This document shows positions 47,238-56,344 of a stretch of DNA of 64,000 nt, one piece after another. The stretch lies in the NCBI RefSeq assembly GCF_016918735.1, contig NZ_JAFFPR010000060.1, positions 62,001 through 126,000 of the forward strand. Direction: 5' to 3'. Under the pieces are notes generated by a model. It saw only the letters and a list, made by a program, of their open reading frames with translations, did not search any database and was not told where the DNA came from. Both the position numbers and the translations under genes were made by a program. This DNA is from Leptospira abararensis. Lineage in GTDB: Bacteria; Spirochaetota; Leptospiria; Leptospirales; Leptospiraceae. The number at the start of each line of letters is the position of its first letter. The first letter of the stretch is position 1.

Positions 47238-48149
47238 TTATAAACCAGCTTTTGCGTTTTTTGCGATATTTAAGTAATGGCCTTGCACGTCGTAATAGTT
47301 TTGTCCGCTCCAAGCTAAGTTTGTTGCTTGTAAGTGGTCAATTCCTGTTGCAAACCAATAGGAAGAAGGTGTACCTTTCCAAGCTCCCCATTTTTGAGAA
47401 TTGAGTGGAACCACACCGTCATTCGCACCACCAAGACCATAAAAAAGTCCACCGGCCCAAGTGATTGGATGAGTGAGAGCCATGATAGGGTGTTGGATGA
47501 GGTCAGCCCAAGCCATTTGGCTTCCGTAAGAATAGTATTTGATTCCCGATTTGTTTGGTGAATTTGCATTGAAAGTTTTCACATAACTGACTGTTAATGA
47601 TTTTCCCATTGCGATCACATCTTGCGGGCGACCATCACGGTATACTAGTTTAGCAAGTAAACTAAGTGCAGAATTTGCGAATGGTTGTAACCAACTAGGA
47701 ATCACTCCAAGAACGATATCAGCCATCGGAGCTCCTTGGTGGAGAGAGTTGATGGTAGTGACTGTTTGTGTTTTTCCAGAAAAACCTAAGTTAGAGACCA
47801 TATAACGAATGACAAGTCCACCTTGGCTATGGCCCATCAAATGAACCTTAGAACAACCGTTTGCTGTCATCCATGTAGAAACAGAAGATTGGATTTGGCT
47901 GGCACGAGTAGGAATAGAGTTTGTAGCCGAACTTCCAGGAGTGGTGACTTTGGCACCTTGGCTACGAAGGTAACCATCAAGGCCCCCCCAATACTTTACG
48001 AGTCCACCAGCGAGACCTTGGGTATCATCAAAACCAAGGATTCCATGTACGAGTGCAATGCACTGACCATCAAGAGGACCGGCGAACAGACCGGAGGTGG
48101 GGACGGATAGGAGGGTCGCTAAAAACCCAATTAAGAATTTCTTTTTCAT
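47238..48149 (-). CDS. Secreted triacylglycerol lipase (family I)
   Basis: 303 residues with a Sec signal peptide (MKKKFLIGFLATLLSVPTSG to about LFAGP). CIALVHGILGFDD carries the oxyanion-hole HG, LMGHSQGGLVIRY the nucleophile Ser108, GGANDGVVPLNSQKWG the acid and GIDHLQATN the His, the layout of Pseudomonas/Burkholderia family I.1-I.2 lipases. Paired with a Lif-type foldase gene downstream, supporting extracellular folding. The 254-base upstream gap (48150-48403) shows no other gene. SD AGGTG. Confidence 0.92.
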   Translation of the reverse strand: MKKKFLIGFLATLLSVPTSGLFAGPLDGQCIALVHGILGFDDTQGLAGGLVKYWGGLDGYLRSQGAKVTTPGSSATNSIPTRASQIQSSVSTWMTANGCSKVHLMGHSQGGLVIRYMVSNLGFSGKTQTVTTINSLHQGAPMADIVLGVIPSWLQPFANSALSLLAKLVYRDGRPQDVIAMGKSLTVSYVKTFNANSPNKSGIKYYSYGSQMAWADLIQHPIMALTHPITWAGGLFYGLGGANDGVVPLNSQKWGAWKGTPSSYWFATGIDHLQATNLAWSGQNYYDVQGHYLNIAKNAKAGL

Positions 48150-48403
48150 ATTTCACCTGAACTTTCTATGTTTTTACAACATAAGTTCACAATAATGACA
48201 CGAGTCAATAACTTATGGCAATACTGAGTCAAATGTTTCCGAACAATGTTCTTGGCAAACGCTGTTAATTCCTGCCGCGTAAGTTAATATAGTTTGAAAA
48301 TAATCGTCAGTTGTCGGTTAATTTGAAACCTTCGCCATTCGGATATTGATCTTAAGAATTTCAGTATGTGGGGAGTGCCGAAAGAGTGAAGTGCGATTGA
48401 ACT

Positions 48404-49771
48404 TCAAAAACCTAACTCTTGTAAGTGTTTCACAGGAGTGAGTTCTAAAGAAGGAAAAACTCCTTCTACTTCTTTGAAGTTTCCTTGGGGGATATAAACT
48501 TTAGAAATTCCAATCCCTGCCAGTTCCTTCAAGCGTAAACTGATTTGGCCCACACTTCTCACTTCTCCGGAAAGTCCTACCTCTCCAAGAAAACCAATCT
48601 CTCGAGATACCGGTTTGTCTTTAAAGGAAGAAGCAATGGATGCCGCTATGGCTAAATCAAGACTGGGTTCATCTATGGAAAGTCCCCCAGCAAGATTACT
48701 GAAAATATCCGATTCGGACAACGGAAATCCTAAATACTTTTCAAGAACGGCGGAGAGTAAAATCACACGGCGGTTGTCTAGTCCCTCAGCCATACGACGC
48801 GCTTGTCCATAAGAAGATTTGGTAACTAACGCCTGTACTTCGACACTGATGGCACGAGATCCTTCCATCACGGACGAAAGCACACTTCCAGACCTTTCTT
48901 CCGATTCGGGAGAAATAAATAAACGATGGCGATCTAACACTTGTTTGAGTCCGCCAAATACCATCTCGAATATGGCTGTGTCTCCCACGGCCCCGAATCT
49001 GTTTTTCACGGCGCGTAAAATTCGGTAATAATTGAATCTGTCCCCTTCAAAATACAAAACTGTATCCACCAAATGTTCTAACACTTTCGGGCCTGCAATT
49101 TGTCCATCTTTGGTGATATGGCCGATAAGGAAAATGGGCACGGAAGTTCGTTTGGCGGTTTCTAAAAAGATTTGTGAGGACTCACGGAGTTGGGTGATGG
49201 TTCCGGCTTGGTTGACTAAACTTTCTTTTAAGATGGTTTGGATAGAATCGATAAAAACCACCCTTGGTTTTAAGTCCGATATCATTTGTGAGATATTTTC
49301 TGCATACACCTCAGATGAGAGTAAAATGTTTTCGGAGGTGACGCCCATTCGTTTGGCTCGAAGTCCAATTTGCGAAGCCGATTCTTCCCCAGATATGTAC
49401 AAAACCTTTCCTTCACTCGCAATGTTTTTGGCAATTTCAAGAACGAGAGTAGACTTACCCACTCCTGGTTCCCCACCAACTAACACCAAACTGCCGGGAA
49501 CAATTCCCCCACCCAGAACCAAATCCAATTCGCTAAATCCAGTGGTTGTGCGAATGTGAGCATCACTCACCACAGACCCAATGGATTTGGGATCGGTATA
49601 CCTTCTGTCTTTTGGTTTTTCAAAAACAGGGGAATCAAACCTACCCGTAGAGGCAATCCCTACTTCATCAATTTGATTCCATTCCCCGCAAGAAGGACAT
49701 TTTCCAGCCCAACGACTAAAAGTTTCCCCGCAGGATTTACATTGGTATTGGGGGAGTTGTTTTTTTGCCAT
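48404..49771 (-). CDS. radA: DNA repair protein RadA
   Basis: 455 residues; branch-migration helicase of recombinational repair. N-terminal C4 zinc finger (Cys11, 14, 25, 28), RecA-like ATPase with GGEPGVGKSTLVLEIA, the RadA-specific KNRFG in AVKNRFGAVGD, and a C-terminal Lon-protease-like domain (LAGGLSIDEPSLDLAIAASI). The ATG at 49769-49771 overlaps the stop of the exonuclease gene (TGATG). Confidence 0.96.
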   Translation of the reverse strand: MAKKQLPQYQCKSCGETFSRWAGKCPSCGEWNQIDEVGIASTGRFDSPVFEKPKDRRYTDPKSIGSVVSDAHIRTTTGFSELDLVLGGGIVPGSLVLVGGEPGVGKSTLVLEIAKNIASEGKVLYISGEESASQIGLRAKRMGVTSENILLSSEVYAENISQMISDLKPRVVFIDSIQTILKESLVNQAGTITQLRESSQIFLETAKRTSVPIFLIGHITKDGQIAGPKVLEHLVDTVLYFEGDRFNYYRILRAVKNRFGAVGDTAIFEMVFGGLKQVLDRHRLFISPESEERSGSVLSSVMEGSRAISVEVQALVTKSSYGQARRMAEGLDNRRVILLSAVLEKYLGFPLSESDIFSNLAGGLSIDEPSLDLAIAASIASSFKDKPVSREIGFLGEVGLSGEVRSVGQISLRLKELAGIGISKVYIPQGNFKEVEGVFPSLELTPVKHLQELGF

Positions 49772-50409
49772 CAGTGTTCGAAAAGATTTGGTACTTCCAA
49801 AAGATCCAGTTCCACTTGTGTTTCCAAAAAGGCAAAACAACGTTCGGCAATAGCAAATCTGTTTTCACGGATCATCATCTCTGTAAGTATCGACTCGAGG
49901 GAAATTAAAAACCGAACATCTGTGGAGGCATAGTCCACTTGGTCTTTGGTAAGGATTTTTTTACCCCAGTCAGAGCTTTGGTTTTTTTTATCGATATTTT
50001 CTTCAAAAAATTCGCGGATGAGTTCCTTTAATCCGTGTTTGTCGGTGTAGGTTCTTGCGAGTTTACTTCCGATCTTTGTACAAAATACATTTTGTACTTT
50101 GATCCCAAGCCTTGCCCGAAGGAAGGTCATGTCCATTCTAGCAAAATGAAAGATCTTTGTGATGTCCTTGGATTCAAATAATTTTTGAATAAAAGGAGCT
50201 TCTGTTTGTCCAGGGAGAATTTGAACGAGTGCCACTTTATTTTTGGAATCGGAAATTTGTACAACACAGAGTCTGTCCCTTCTGGGATTGAGCCCCATCA
50301 TTTCACAATCCACAGCCAACCGGTCATCCTTTTTAAAGGCTTCAAAAAAATCTTCGTTCAGATCTCCTTGTAATACGACTGGTTTTATAGTTGAACGTTT
50401 TTGGGTCAT
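49771..50409 (-). CDS. RNase D-like 3'-5' exonuclease
   Basis: 212 residues, a single DEDDy exonuclease domain. LAVDCEMMGL (Exo I), FHFARMDMTFLRARLG (Exo II) and DYASTDVRFLISL (Exo III, Tyr and Asp) supply all catalytic residues. Length is shorter than E. coli Rnd because the HRDC domains are missing, so it may act on tRNA or other small RNAs, or on DNA. It is coupled to radA by a TGATG overlap. Confidence 0.88.
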   Translation of the reverse strand: MTQKRSTIKPVVLQGDLNEDFFEAFKKDDRLAVDCEMMGLNPRRDRLCVVQISDSKNKVALVQILPGQTEAPFIQKLFESKDITKIFHFARMDMTFLRARLGIKVQNVFCTKIGSKLARTYTDKHGLKELIREFFEENIDKKNQSSDWGKKILTKDQVDYASTDVRFLISLESILTEMMIRENRFAIAERCFAFLETQVELDLLEVPNLFEH

Positions 50410-50463
50410 AATGGCTTACTATGGAAACCACCCTATCAAAATCATCAAATAGATTTTTCCAAG

Positions 50464-52350
50464 ATGAAAATTCAATACAGAGTTCATAATTCCGTCACCA
50501 TTTCGAACTTCCTTCCCGTTAAGGCAGGGGTTTACCAATCCGAATGTAAAAAATTCGAACTATTACTTACGTCCACAACGGATCCAAAAACAGGAACTGT
50601 ACTTAGTCCCAAACTCATTTGGCGGGAGTCCACAAGGCCTGAAGTCGGATTTTCCGTAGACCATTTGGAATTGGAACTATCCATCCTACCGGAAGGCGGA
50701 GGGTATTCCCTCTTCCAACATGGGTATCAGTCCTGGTCCATCTCACGAAAAGTGGAAAGTACGGGCGTTGACAAACCACCGTTTTTATCTTTTTTGCAAT
50801 ACTCACAAGAGAATATCTATTCCAAACACGAATCCAAAGTAGGGAAGTTTATTTCCGAATACTTGACCCTTGTGTATAACAAAGATTCCGGAAATGGAAT
50901 TTTATATGCGCCTATCGAACAGGGAGAATTTGGAACAAAGTTTGAAGTGATTTTCGGTGAATCAGGGAATGTAACATCAGTTAAAGTTATTTATGATTTT
51001 CATTGTTTGCCAGACCTTCGCCCCAATGCCAAACTTAGTATCGCCAAAATCAAAGTTCTAACTTTCAAAGGAAACCCGGAATCTAAACTTGCCAAATACT
51101 TTGAAGAACTAGGAATCAAAGAAGGCCCAGGAAATTTACCAAAAAAAGTTCCCACTGGTTGGTGTTCTTGGTATTATTATTACACTAAGATCGATCAAAA
51201 AACCATATTAGACAATCTAACAAAAGTTAGAGAACTTAATTTACCTTTTGAATTTTTCCAAATTGATGATGGTTACCAAAAAGAAATCGGAGATTGGCTA
51301 GAACCCAATGAAAAATTCCCCGGAGGGATGCGAATCCTTGCCGATGAAATCAAACGAGTCGGACTAAAACCAGGGATCTGGCTTGCCCCTTTCCTTGTTC
51401 GAAAAAAATCGGAGTTCTTTCGTAAATACCCTGAAGCCATTCTCAAAGACCAAAATGGAAAACCGGTTCCTGCCATCTACCAACCACTCTGGGGACGAGG
51501 GTATACCTATGCTCTGGACATCACTCATCCCACAGCATTATCTTATTTAGAAAAAGTATTTTCAACGATTGTCAAAGAATGGGGATACCCTTACCTAAAG
51601 TTGGATTTTCTTTATGCCGGTCTATTGCCAGGCGATGTATATAACAAAAGTTTGTCGCCGCAAGCTAGATACAGAAATGCATTAGAACTCATTCGAAAAG
51701 TGGTGGGAAAAAATACCTTCTTACTCGGATGCGGGGCACCGATGTTGCCTTCAGTGGGGATTTTTGATGGAATGCGGATCTCTTGTGATGTAGCCCCTTT
51801 TTGGTATCCAGAGAAATTACGTGTTTTCTTAAACGATAGAAACGCACTCTCGACTAGGACTGCTCTTATCAACGATATCACTCGAGCATCGATGCATAGA
51901 CATCTTTGGTTGAATGATCCGGATTGCCTGCTTGTTCGTAAAAAAAGAAACAAAATGAACGAGGCACAAACCAAACTGATGGCATCCGTCATGGCAGTGT
52001 CAGGTGGGATGTTACTTGTTTCTGATGATTTGACAAAACTGGAAACTGACCGTTTGGACCTTTTAAAAAAGGCCTTCCAGTTGAACAGAGAATGTCAGGC
52101 TTATACCCCTGTTCCCATTGGTATCTTTGAGGATGAATTTCCACGAGCGATGTACAATCCTGCGGGATACCTTGGAATTTGGAATCCAACAGAAGAAGAA
52201 CAAACCATACGATTTGCTGTTCCGCAGGGTTTAAAAACCAAAGAGCCTTTTTTGGACTTCTGGACAGGCACCATGGTAAACCTTCGAATTATCGGCGGTC
52301 ATTTTGAAGTCACACTTCCAGCTTTTGGTTCTGTGGTTGTATCTGTTTGA
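50464..52350 (+). CDS. GH36 alpha-galactosidase
   Basis: 628 residues. After an N-terminal beta-sandwich (1-220), the barrel shows WCSWYYYYTKID, FFQIDDGYQKEIGDWLEPNEKF, GLKPGIWLAPFLV, YPYLKLDFLYAGLLPG (Asp is the nucleophile), CGAPMLPSVGIFDGMRISCDVAPFW (acid/base Asp), and a C-terminal beta domain. It hydrolyses terminal alpha-galactosides such as melibiose or raffinose. No signal peptide, so likely cytoplasmic; no sugar transporter gene is adjacent. Start ATG at 50464; the frame itself is open from 50401. Confidence 0.9.
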   Translation: MKIQYRVHNSVTISNFLPVKAGVYQSECKKFELLLTSTTDPKTGTVLSPKLIWRESTRPEVGFSVDHLELELSILPEGGGYSLFQHGYQSWSISRKVESTGVDKPPFLSFLQYSQENIYSKHESKVGKFISEYLTLVYNKDSGNGILYAPIEQGEFGTKFEVIFGESGNVTSVKVIYDFHCLPDLRPNAKLSIAKIKVLTFKGNPESKLAKYFEELGIKEGPGNLPKKVPTGWCSWYYYYTKIDQKTILDNLTKVRELNLPFEFFQIDDGYQKEIGDWLEPNEKFPGGMRILADEIKRVGLKPGIWLAPFLVRKKSEFFRKYPEAILKDQNGKPVPAIYQPLWGRGYTYALDITHPTALSYLEKVFSTIVKEWGYPYLKLDFLYAGLLPGDVYNKSLSPQARYRNALELIRKVVGKNTFLLGCGAPMLPSVGIFDGMRISCDVAPFWYPEKLRVFLNDRNALSTRTALINDITRASMHRHLWLNDPDCLLVRKKRNKMNEAQTKLMASVMAVSGGMLLVSDDLTKLETDRLDLLKKAFQLNRECQAYTPVPIGIFEDEFPRAMYNPAGYLGIWNPTEEEQTIRFAVPQGLKTKEPFLDFWTGTMVNLRIIGGHFEVTLPAFGSVVVSV

Positions 52351-52419
52351 ATGAGAAAATTAATTGACGGTTTAGGGAATTGACTTAGAATCTTTGCAAT
52401 TCGTCGTAAGAGGTTTTTT

Positions 52420-52884
52420 ATGCGTATGATCAAACATTTGAGTATAGTTTCCGTAATCGCGGTACTAATTTCATTTAATAATTGTTCCATCCTGGATTCT
52501 GCTTCTGGTAGTGTTAGCCGTTTAGGTGTTTCTGTTTCTGATTCGGCTTCAGCCCTTGTCAAATCAGTATCGAACAGTATTTCTTCTATTTCCGATGAAG
52601 GAAAAGAAAAAGCAATGAACGAGTACAAAGAAGATGTAATCGCAAGTGTTGCTTTACAAATCCGTTACGAAAACCAAAAACAAGAATTGGAAAACCAACT
52701 TTCCGCAATCGCAAAATCTCACGGTATTGTGTCTTGGAGATCCAATCGTGCAACTTACACTGCCATTGGCCAAGGTTTAAAACAAGCAAACCTTTCTCCT
52801 TCAGAAATGAAATTGGTTGCAGCAGATGTAGCAAAACAAAATGTTACAGTCGCAAAACTGATCTTAAATGGGTACAATCTATAA
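52420..52884 (+). CDS. Putative small lipoprotein
   Basis: 154 residues. N-terminal signal LSIVSVIAVLISFNNCS suggests lipidation at the Cys, though the residue pattern before it is not a classical lipobox. Residues about 24-55 are Ser-rich with alternating small residues, followed by a helical region. Unrecognised, but its genomic place, sharing a stop/start with the DUF4105 protein, suggests a common envelope role. SD AAGAGG precedes the ATG. Confidence 0.7.
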   Translation: MRMIKHLSIVSVIAVLISFNNCSILDSASGSVSRLGVSVSDSASALVKSVSNSISSISDEGKEKAMNEYKEDVIASVALQIRYENQKQELENQLSAIAKSHGIVSWRSNRATYTAIGQGLKQANLSPSEMKLVAADVAKQNVTVAKLILNGYNL

Positions 52885-54725
52885 TTCAGATCGTCCTTGG
52901 GCGGAGAAATACCGCCCATTCCTTCTTCGTTTTACTTACTCTTCTCTTCTTATTTTTCCCCCTACATTCCCAATCTAATTCAAACCCTTACGGATTTTTA
53001 TATATAGATTCTAATTCTGGTCAATCCAGTGGCGGACATTCCGCACTCCGATTTGGAGATCGCGTTTATCATTTGCAATACTCCTTTGAAGACAAAATCT
53101 TCCATATCGTCAGAGAAACTTGGGAAGACTTTCGTTTCCAATATAGTGTCGTTCAAAATCGAAATATAGAATTTTACGAGTGGGAAATTTCTGAGTTCGC
53201 CAAACGAATATTAAGACAAAAATGGAATGAACTCTATTTAATTCAAGAAACCCATATCCAAAATCAAAAGAAATTAGAACAGGAATGGGAAACCTCTGAA
53301 ATCACTACAAAAGGATACGATATTCCTTTACCTATTGCTGGATTTGGATATTTTACAAATTTACCCGACCCCCATTCTCCAATTCCAAAATTATTTTCCT
53401 TTTCCAAAAAAGAGAAGGAGAACTTAAAAAGATCAAGTGTTGATTGGATTGAAGCCTCAGAGAATTCCCACCTAACAAATGATCCAATTCATTTGCCAAC
53501 TACAGACTCGCCCTACAGATTAATCCACTCCATTCAAACGAAAACAGATCGCCAAACCAGCGCACAAAAAAGAAGTTTTGTTCGGAAGTTTCTCTTAGAT
53601 CCTGTCCTATTGTATGAACCTTCTTTTTTACAATTAAATGGGGCTGAATTTCAACTAAGGGAACAAGAGATCAAAGTTTGGAGAGATTATCTCGCTCGCC
53701 TAGTTCAAGATTTACGTTCCTGTATATTCGGAACTGATTGTAATGATTGGGAAGAGATGACCTTACTGATACGCATTCTTTACATACAGAAATCTATCGA
53801 CAGCAGGACCATAGTCTTTCCTAAAAAAAATCTGGAAGGTTTCCATTACCTTCCTGTGATTGCACTACCGGAAGCAGTTCAGATCACCAAACAGAAAGAA
53901 TATGCTCAATTGTTTTCCACTCAAAAAAAAATCTTCGTTTCAGGATATGACCCCATCCAATTTTTTAATTGGGAATCTTTCCTTGTTCGTTACCAAAGTT
54001 TTTTGGAATCCGGAGTGGGAAAGGAGGGGATTGAATTTGACTGGGTAGGACTCAATCCTTACCAAGATCCATCCAAAAACCTCTCTAGTTCAGAGGAAAC
54101 AGATATCCAGTCGAAACAAAGAAACTATGAATCCTATACGAAAGGGGTCCAAACTCTTTACTCCTACCATCTGACTCATAAGAATTGTACAACAGAACTT
54201 TTTCGTTATATGAATGAAATGTTTCCAGAAGGTCAGATCGGAAATGAAACTTTTTGGGATCCATTATCAAGTGAGGTGATGAGTCTTAATTTTATACCTT
54301 CAGTGGCAGCTTTAAAACTAGGATCTAATTCTGGCACCAAACAAAGAAAAATTTACCCTTCCTACCGAAATCTAAAGAGAAAAAAAATAGTGAACTTTAC
54401 GGAAAAACATTTTAAAGAAAGTTTTGTTCCTAGTTCAAAAATTTATAAACCAAACCCCATAGATCATCCTTTTTTATTCTTCACCGAAGAAACCATTTGG
54501 AACCGTCCCCTTTTGGGTATAGCTAATACAATCTATGGGATTGGATATACGGGAATGGGAGTATTCAGTGCTCCCTTTGATAAAGGAAGTCGGTTTTCCA
54601 AAGGAACCGAATCTGTATTTTATAGCCTTCCAGAACTTGTGTTTTTTAATATCCGTAAAGGTCATTTTCCCTATATCGCTGCAGAAGAAATCCCCAAAGA
54701 ATATTATTTAAAAGAATCCTTATGA
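52884..54725 (+). CDS. DUF4105-domain exported protein (non-canonical ATT start proposed)
   Basis: About 613 residues. A signal peptide (SFFVLLTLLFLFF, cleavage near LHSQS) precedes GFLYIDSNSGQSSGGHSALRFGDRVYHLQYS, with the His-containing pattern of DUF4105/Lnb N-terminal-like domains; HKNCTTELFRYMNE provides a conserved-type Cys. No in-frame ATG, GTG or TTG occurs between 52734 and well past the signal peptide. The TTG at 52734 lies 150 bases inside the previous gene; ATT at 52884-52886 overlaps that gene's stop (TAATT). I propose ATT, but the true start is uncertain. Its end overlaps the next gene (ATGA). Confidence 0.65.
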   Translation: MQIVLGRRNTAHSFFVLLTLLFLFFPLHSQSNSNPYGFLYIDSNSGQSSGGHSALRFGDRVYHLQYSFEDKIFHIVRETWEDFRFQYSVVQNRNIEFYEWEISEFAKRILRQKWNELYLIQETHIQNQKKLEQEWETSEITTKGYDIPLPIAGFGYFTNLPDPHSPIPKLFSFSKKEKENLKRSSVDWIEASENSHLTNDPIHLPTTDSPYRLIHSIQTKTDRQTSAQKRSFVRKFLLDPVLLYEPSFLQLNGAEFQLREQEIKVWRDYLARLVQDLRSCIFGTDCNDWEEMTLLIRILYIQKSIDSRTIVFPKKNLEGFHYLPVIALPEAVQITKQKEYAQLFSTQKKIFVSGYDPIQFFNWESFLVRYQSFLESGVGKEGIEFDWVGLNPYQDPSKNLSSSEETDIQSKQRNYESYTKGVQTLYSYHLTHKNCTTELFRYMNEMFPEGQIGNETFWDPLSSEVMSLNFIPSVAALKLGSNSGTKQRKIYPSYRNLKRKKIVNFTEKHFKESFVPSSKIYKPNPIDHPFLFFTEETIWNRPLLGIANTIYGIGYTGMGVFSAPFDKGSRFSKGTESVFYSLPELVFFNIRKGHFPYIAAEEIPKEYYLKESL

Positions 54726-56344
54726 AAACATTTTTTTTATACCTTCCCTATCTTTTCCTTTTCGGTTGCCAATTCTTATCCGTAAAACCTTGGTTTCTTC
54801 CTGGAGAACGAATTGTATATATCTGCCTATCGATCTTTTTTATTCTCCTCCAATCCTTTGTCCTGTATGGAAAGACAACTAATACACGTTTTGCGTCGGA
54901 ATGGAAAAACTACATACCTCCCAACTGGATTTTGGCCTCATTATTTTTTCTAGGTTTGGTATTATTACCCATTCGAAATATGGATTGGGGAGATGGCCTC
55001 CTACTCCTTGAAACCAATCTTTTGGAAACAAAACTCTTTGGTTTCCAATTCACCTTGGATGAAATTTTAGAAACCCTCCTGCATAGCCAAGTTTCTCACT
55101 TACTTTCTTGGTTTGGTTTTCCAGATGACCCACGGATTTCTTATACATTTTTATCCCAACTGGCAGGGATAGGAATGGTATTTGGTTTTTTATGGACTGC
55201 GAAAGAAAATCGCAAATCAAATACGGCCTCTATTCTCATCTTACTTTCGTCAGGTGGAATTTTACTTACCTTTGGTTATGCCGAAAACTATACGCTCGTC
55301 ACTTTTTGCCACCTTCTATTATATATTTTTGTTTCAAGATATGTGCAGAACCCGAAGGATAACAATCTTTTGTTATATGGAGCGACGGCCCTTGTAGCCA
55401 TTTCTATGTTATTCCATTTGGTTTCAGGATACCTAGTCATTCTATTGGGTTATTTATGGTATGTCTATGCTCCAAAAGAAAAAAAGTTAAAGCACCTTAT
55501 TGTTTCTGCGCTTATCGGTTTTAGTATTCTTATCCCTTGGTTCCTATACTTCTTATTCTATCATGACCCAGCGATTGATAGAAATAGCACCCACTTAATC
55601 CACCCACCCTTTTATCCTAAAAACCGATTAGTATCACTCAATCACTTCAAAGAAATTTTAGGTGTTTTATATTGGAATGCTTCAATCGCCACTTTGTTTT
55701 TGTTCTATCAATTTTTCTTTTTCAAAAAAGACTGGAAGGTTTTTGTCCAAAGACCGGAAACCAAAATAATGCTAGTGGCTTGCTTTGCTTTTTTTCTTCA
55801 TGGATTCTTTCACAATCCCCAGTTAGGTTTCCCAGCGGACTGGGATCTTATGGGATTCTATTGGTTACCCATTACGTTTCTCGCACATCAGTTTTGGATC
55901 CAATCCCGAGACCTTACTCTTGAATGGATTCCACCATTTTTATTTGGAACAGTCATTGTGATTTTTTCAGCCTTCACTTTAAACAAAGCGAACCCCGACA
56001 AAGAAATCCTTTGGGAAGTTACCAAAACAACAATTCAAAGTTATGTGACAGAAAATAAATCTTACATAGACAATTTACCCAAAGAAGATAAGAAGTTCTA
56101 TGCCAAAGGAGATTTTTTATTTTATAAAGGAGGAATGATCACAAACAGGCTTTGTGATTTTCCTGCAAAAAAGGAAATCATCCGAAAAATGAACTTACAC
56201 CGAAAAGAATGGAAACACGGATTTGAAACTGGGAGTTTCCGATCCAAAAAAGTGCTCGGTCAATTTTTGACCGAAGCTACAAAAACCAATGTGGAATACA
56301 TTAAATCTCTAGAAGTAAATAAGATATGTCATCCGATGCCTTAG
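54722..56344 (+). CDS. Polytopic membrane protein, unknown
   Basis: 540 residues with about ten to eleven transmembrane segments and a C-terminal soluble tail (about 430-540). The first external loop has RNMDWGDGLLLLETNLLETKLFG, with acidic residues reminiscent of GT-C type glycosyltransferases, but no family is recognised with confidence. It overlaps the DUF4105 gene in ATGA and its 3' end overlaps the convergent RsbU-like gene by 44 bases. Confidence 0.75.
   Translation: MKTFFLYLPYLFLFGCQFLSVKPWFLPGERIVYICLSIFFILLQSFVLYGKTTNTRFASEWKNYIPPNWILASLFFLGLVLLPIRNMDWGDGLLLLETNLLETKLFGFQFTLDEILETLLHSQVSHLLSWFGFPDDPRISYTFLSQLAGIGMVFGFLWTAKENRKSNTASILILLSSGGILLTFGYAENYTLVTFCHLLLYIFVSRYVQNPKDNNLLLYGATALVAISMLFHLVSGYLVILLGYLWYVYAPKEKKLKHLIVSALIGFSILIPWFLYFLFYHDPAIDRNSTHLIHPPFYPKNRLVSLNHFKEILGVLYWNASIATLFLFYQFFFFKKDWKVFVQRPETKIMLVACFAFFLHGFFHNPQLGFPADWDLMGFYWLPITFLAHQFWIQSRDLTLEWIPPFLFGTVIVIFSAFTLNKANPDKEILWEVTKTTIQSYVTENKSYIDNLPKEDKKFYAKGDFLFYKGGMITNRLCDFPAKKEIIRKMNLHRKEWKHGFETGSFRSKKVLGQFLTEATKTNVEYIKSLEVNKICHPMP

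Noticed and set aside
48150..48403. 254-base gap upstream of the lipase
   Set aside because: Searched for a small gene, RNA or hairpin; only short imperfect repeats, nothing supportable beyond a presumed lipase promoter.
52586..52834. Minus-strand frame opposite the small lipoprotein
   Set aside because: Shadow frame with no SD; the plus-strand gene has an SD and a signal peptide.
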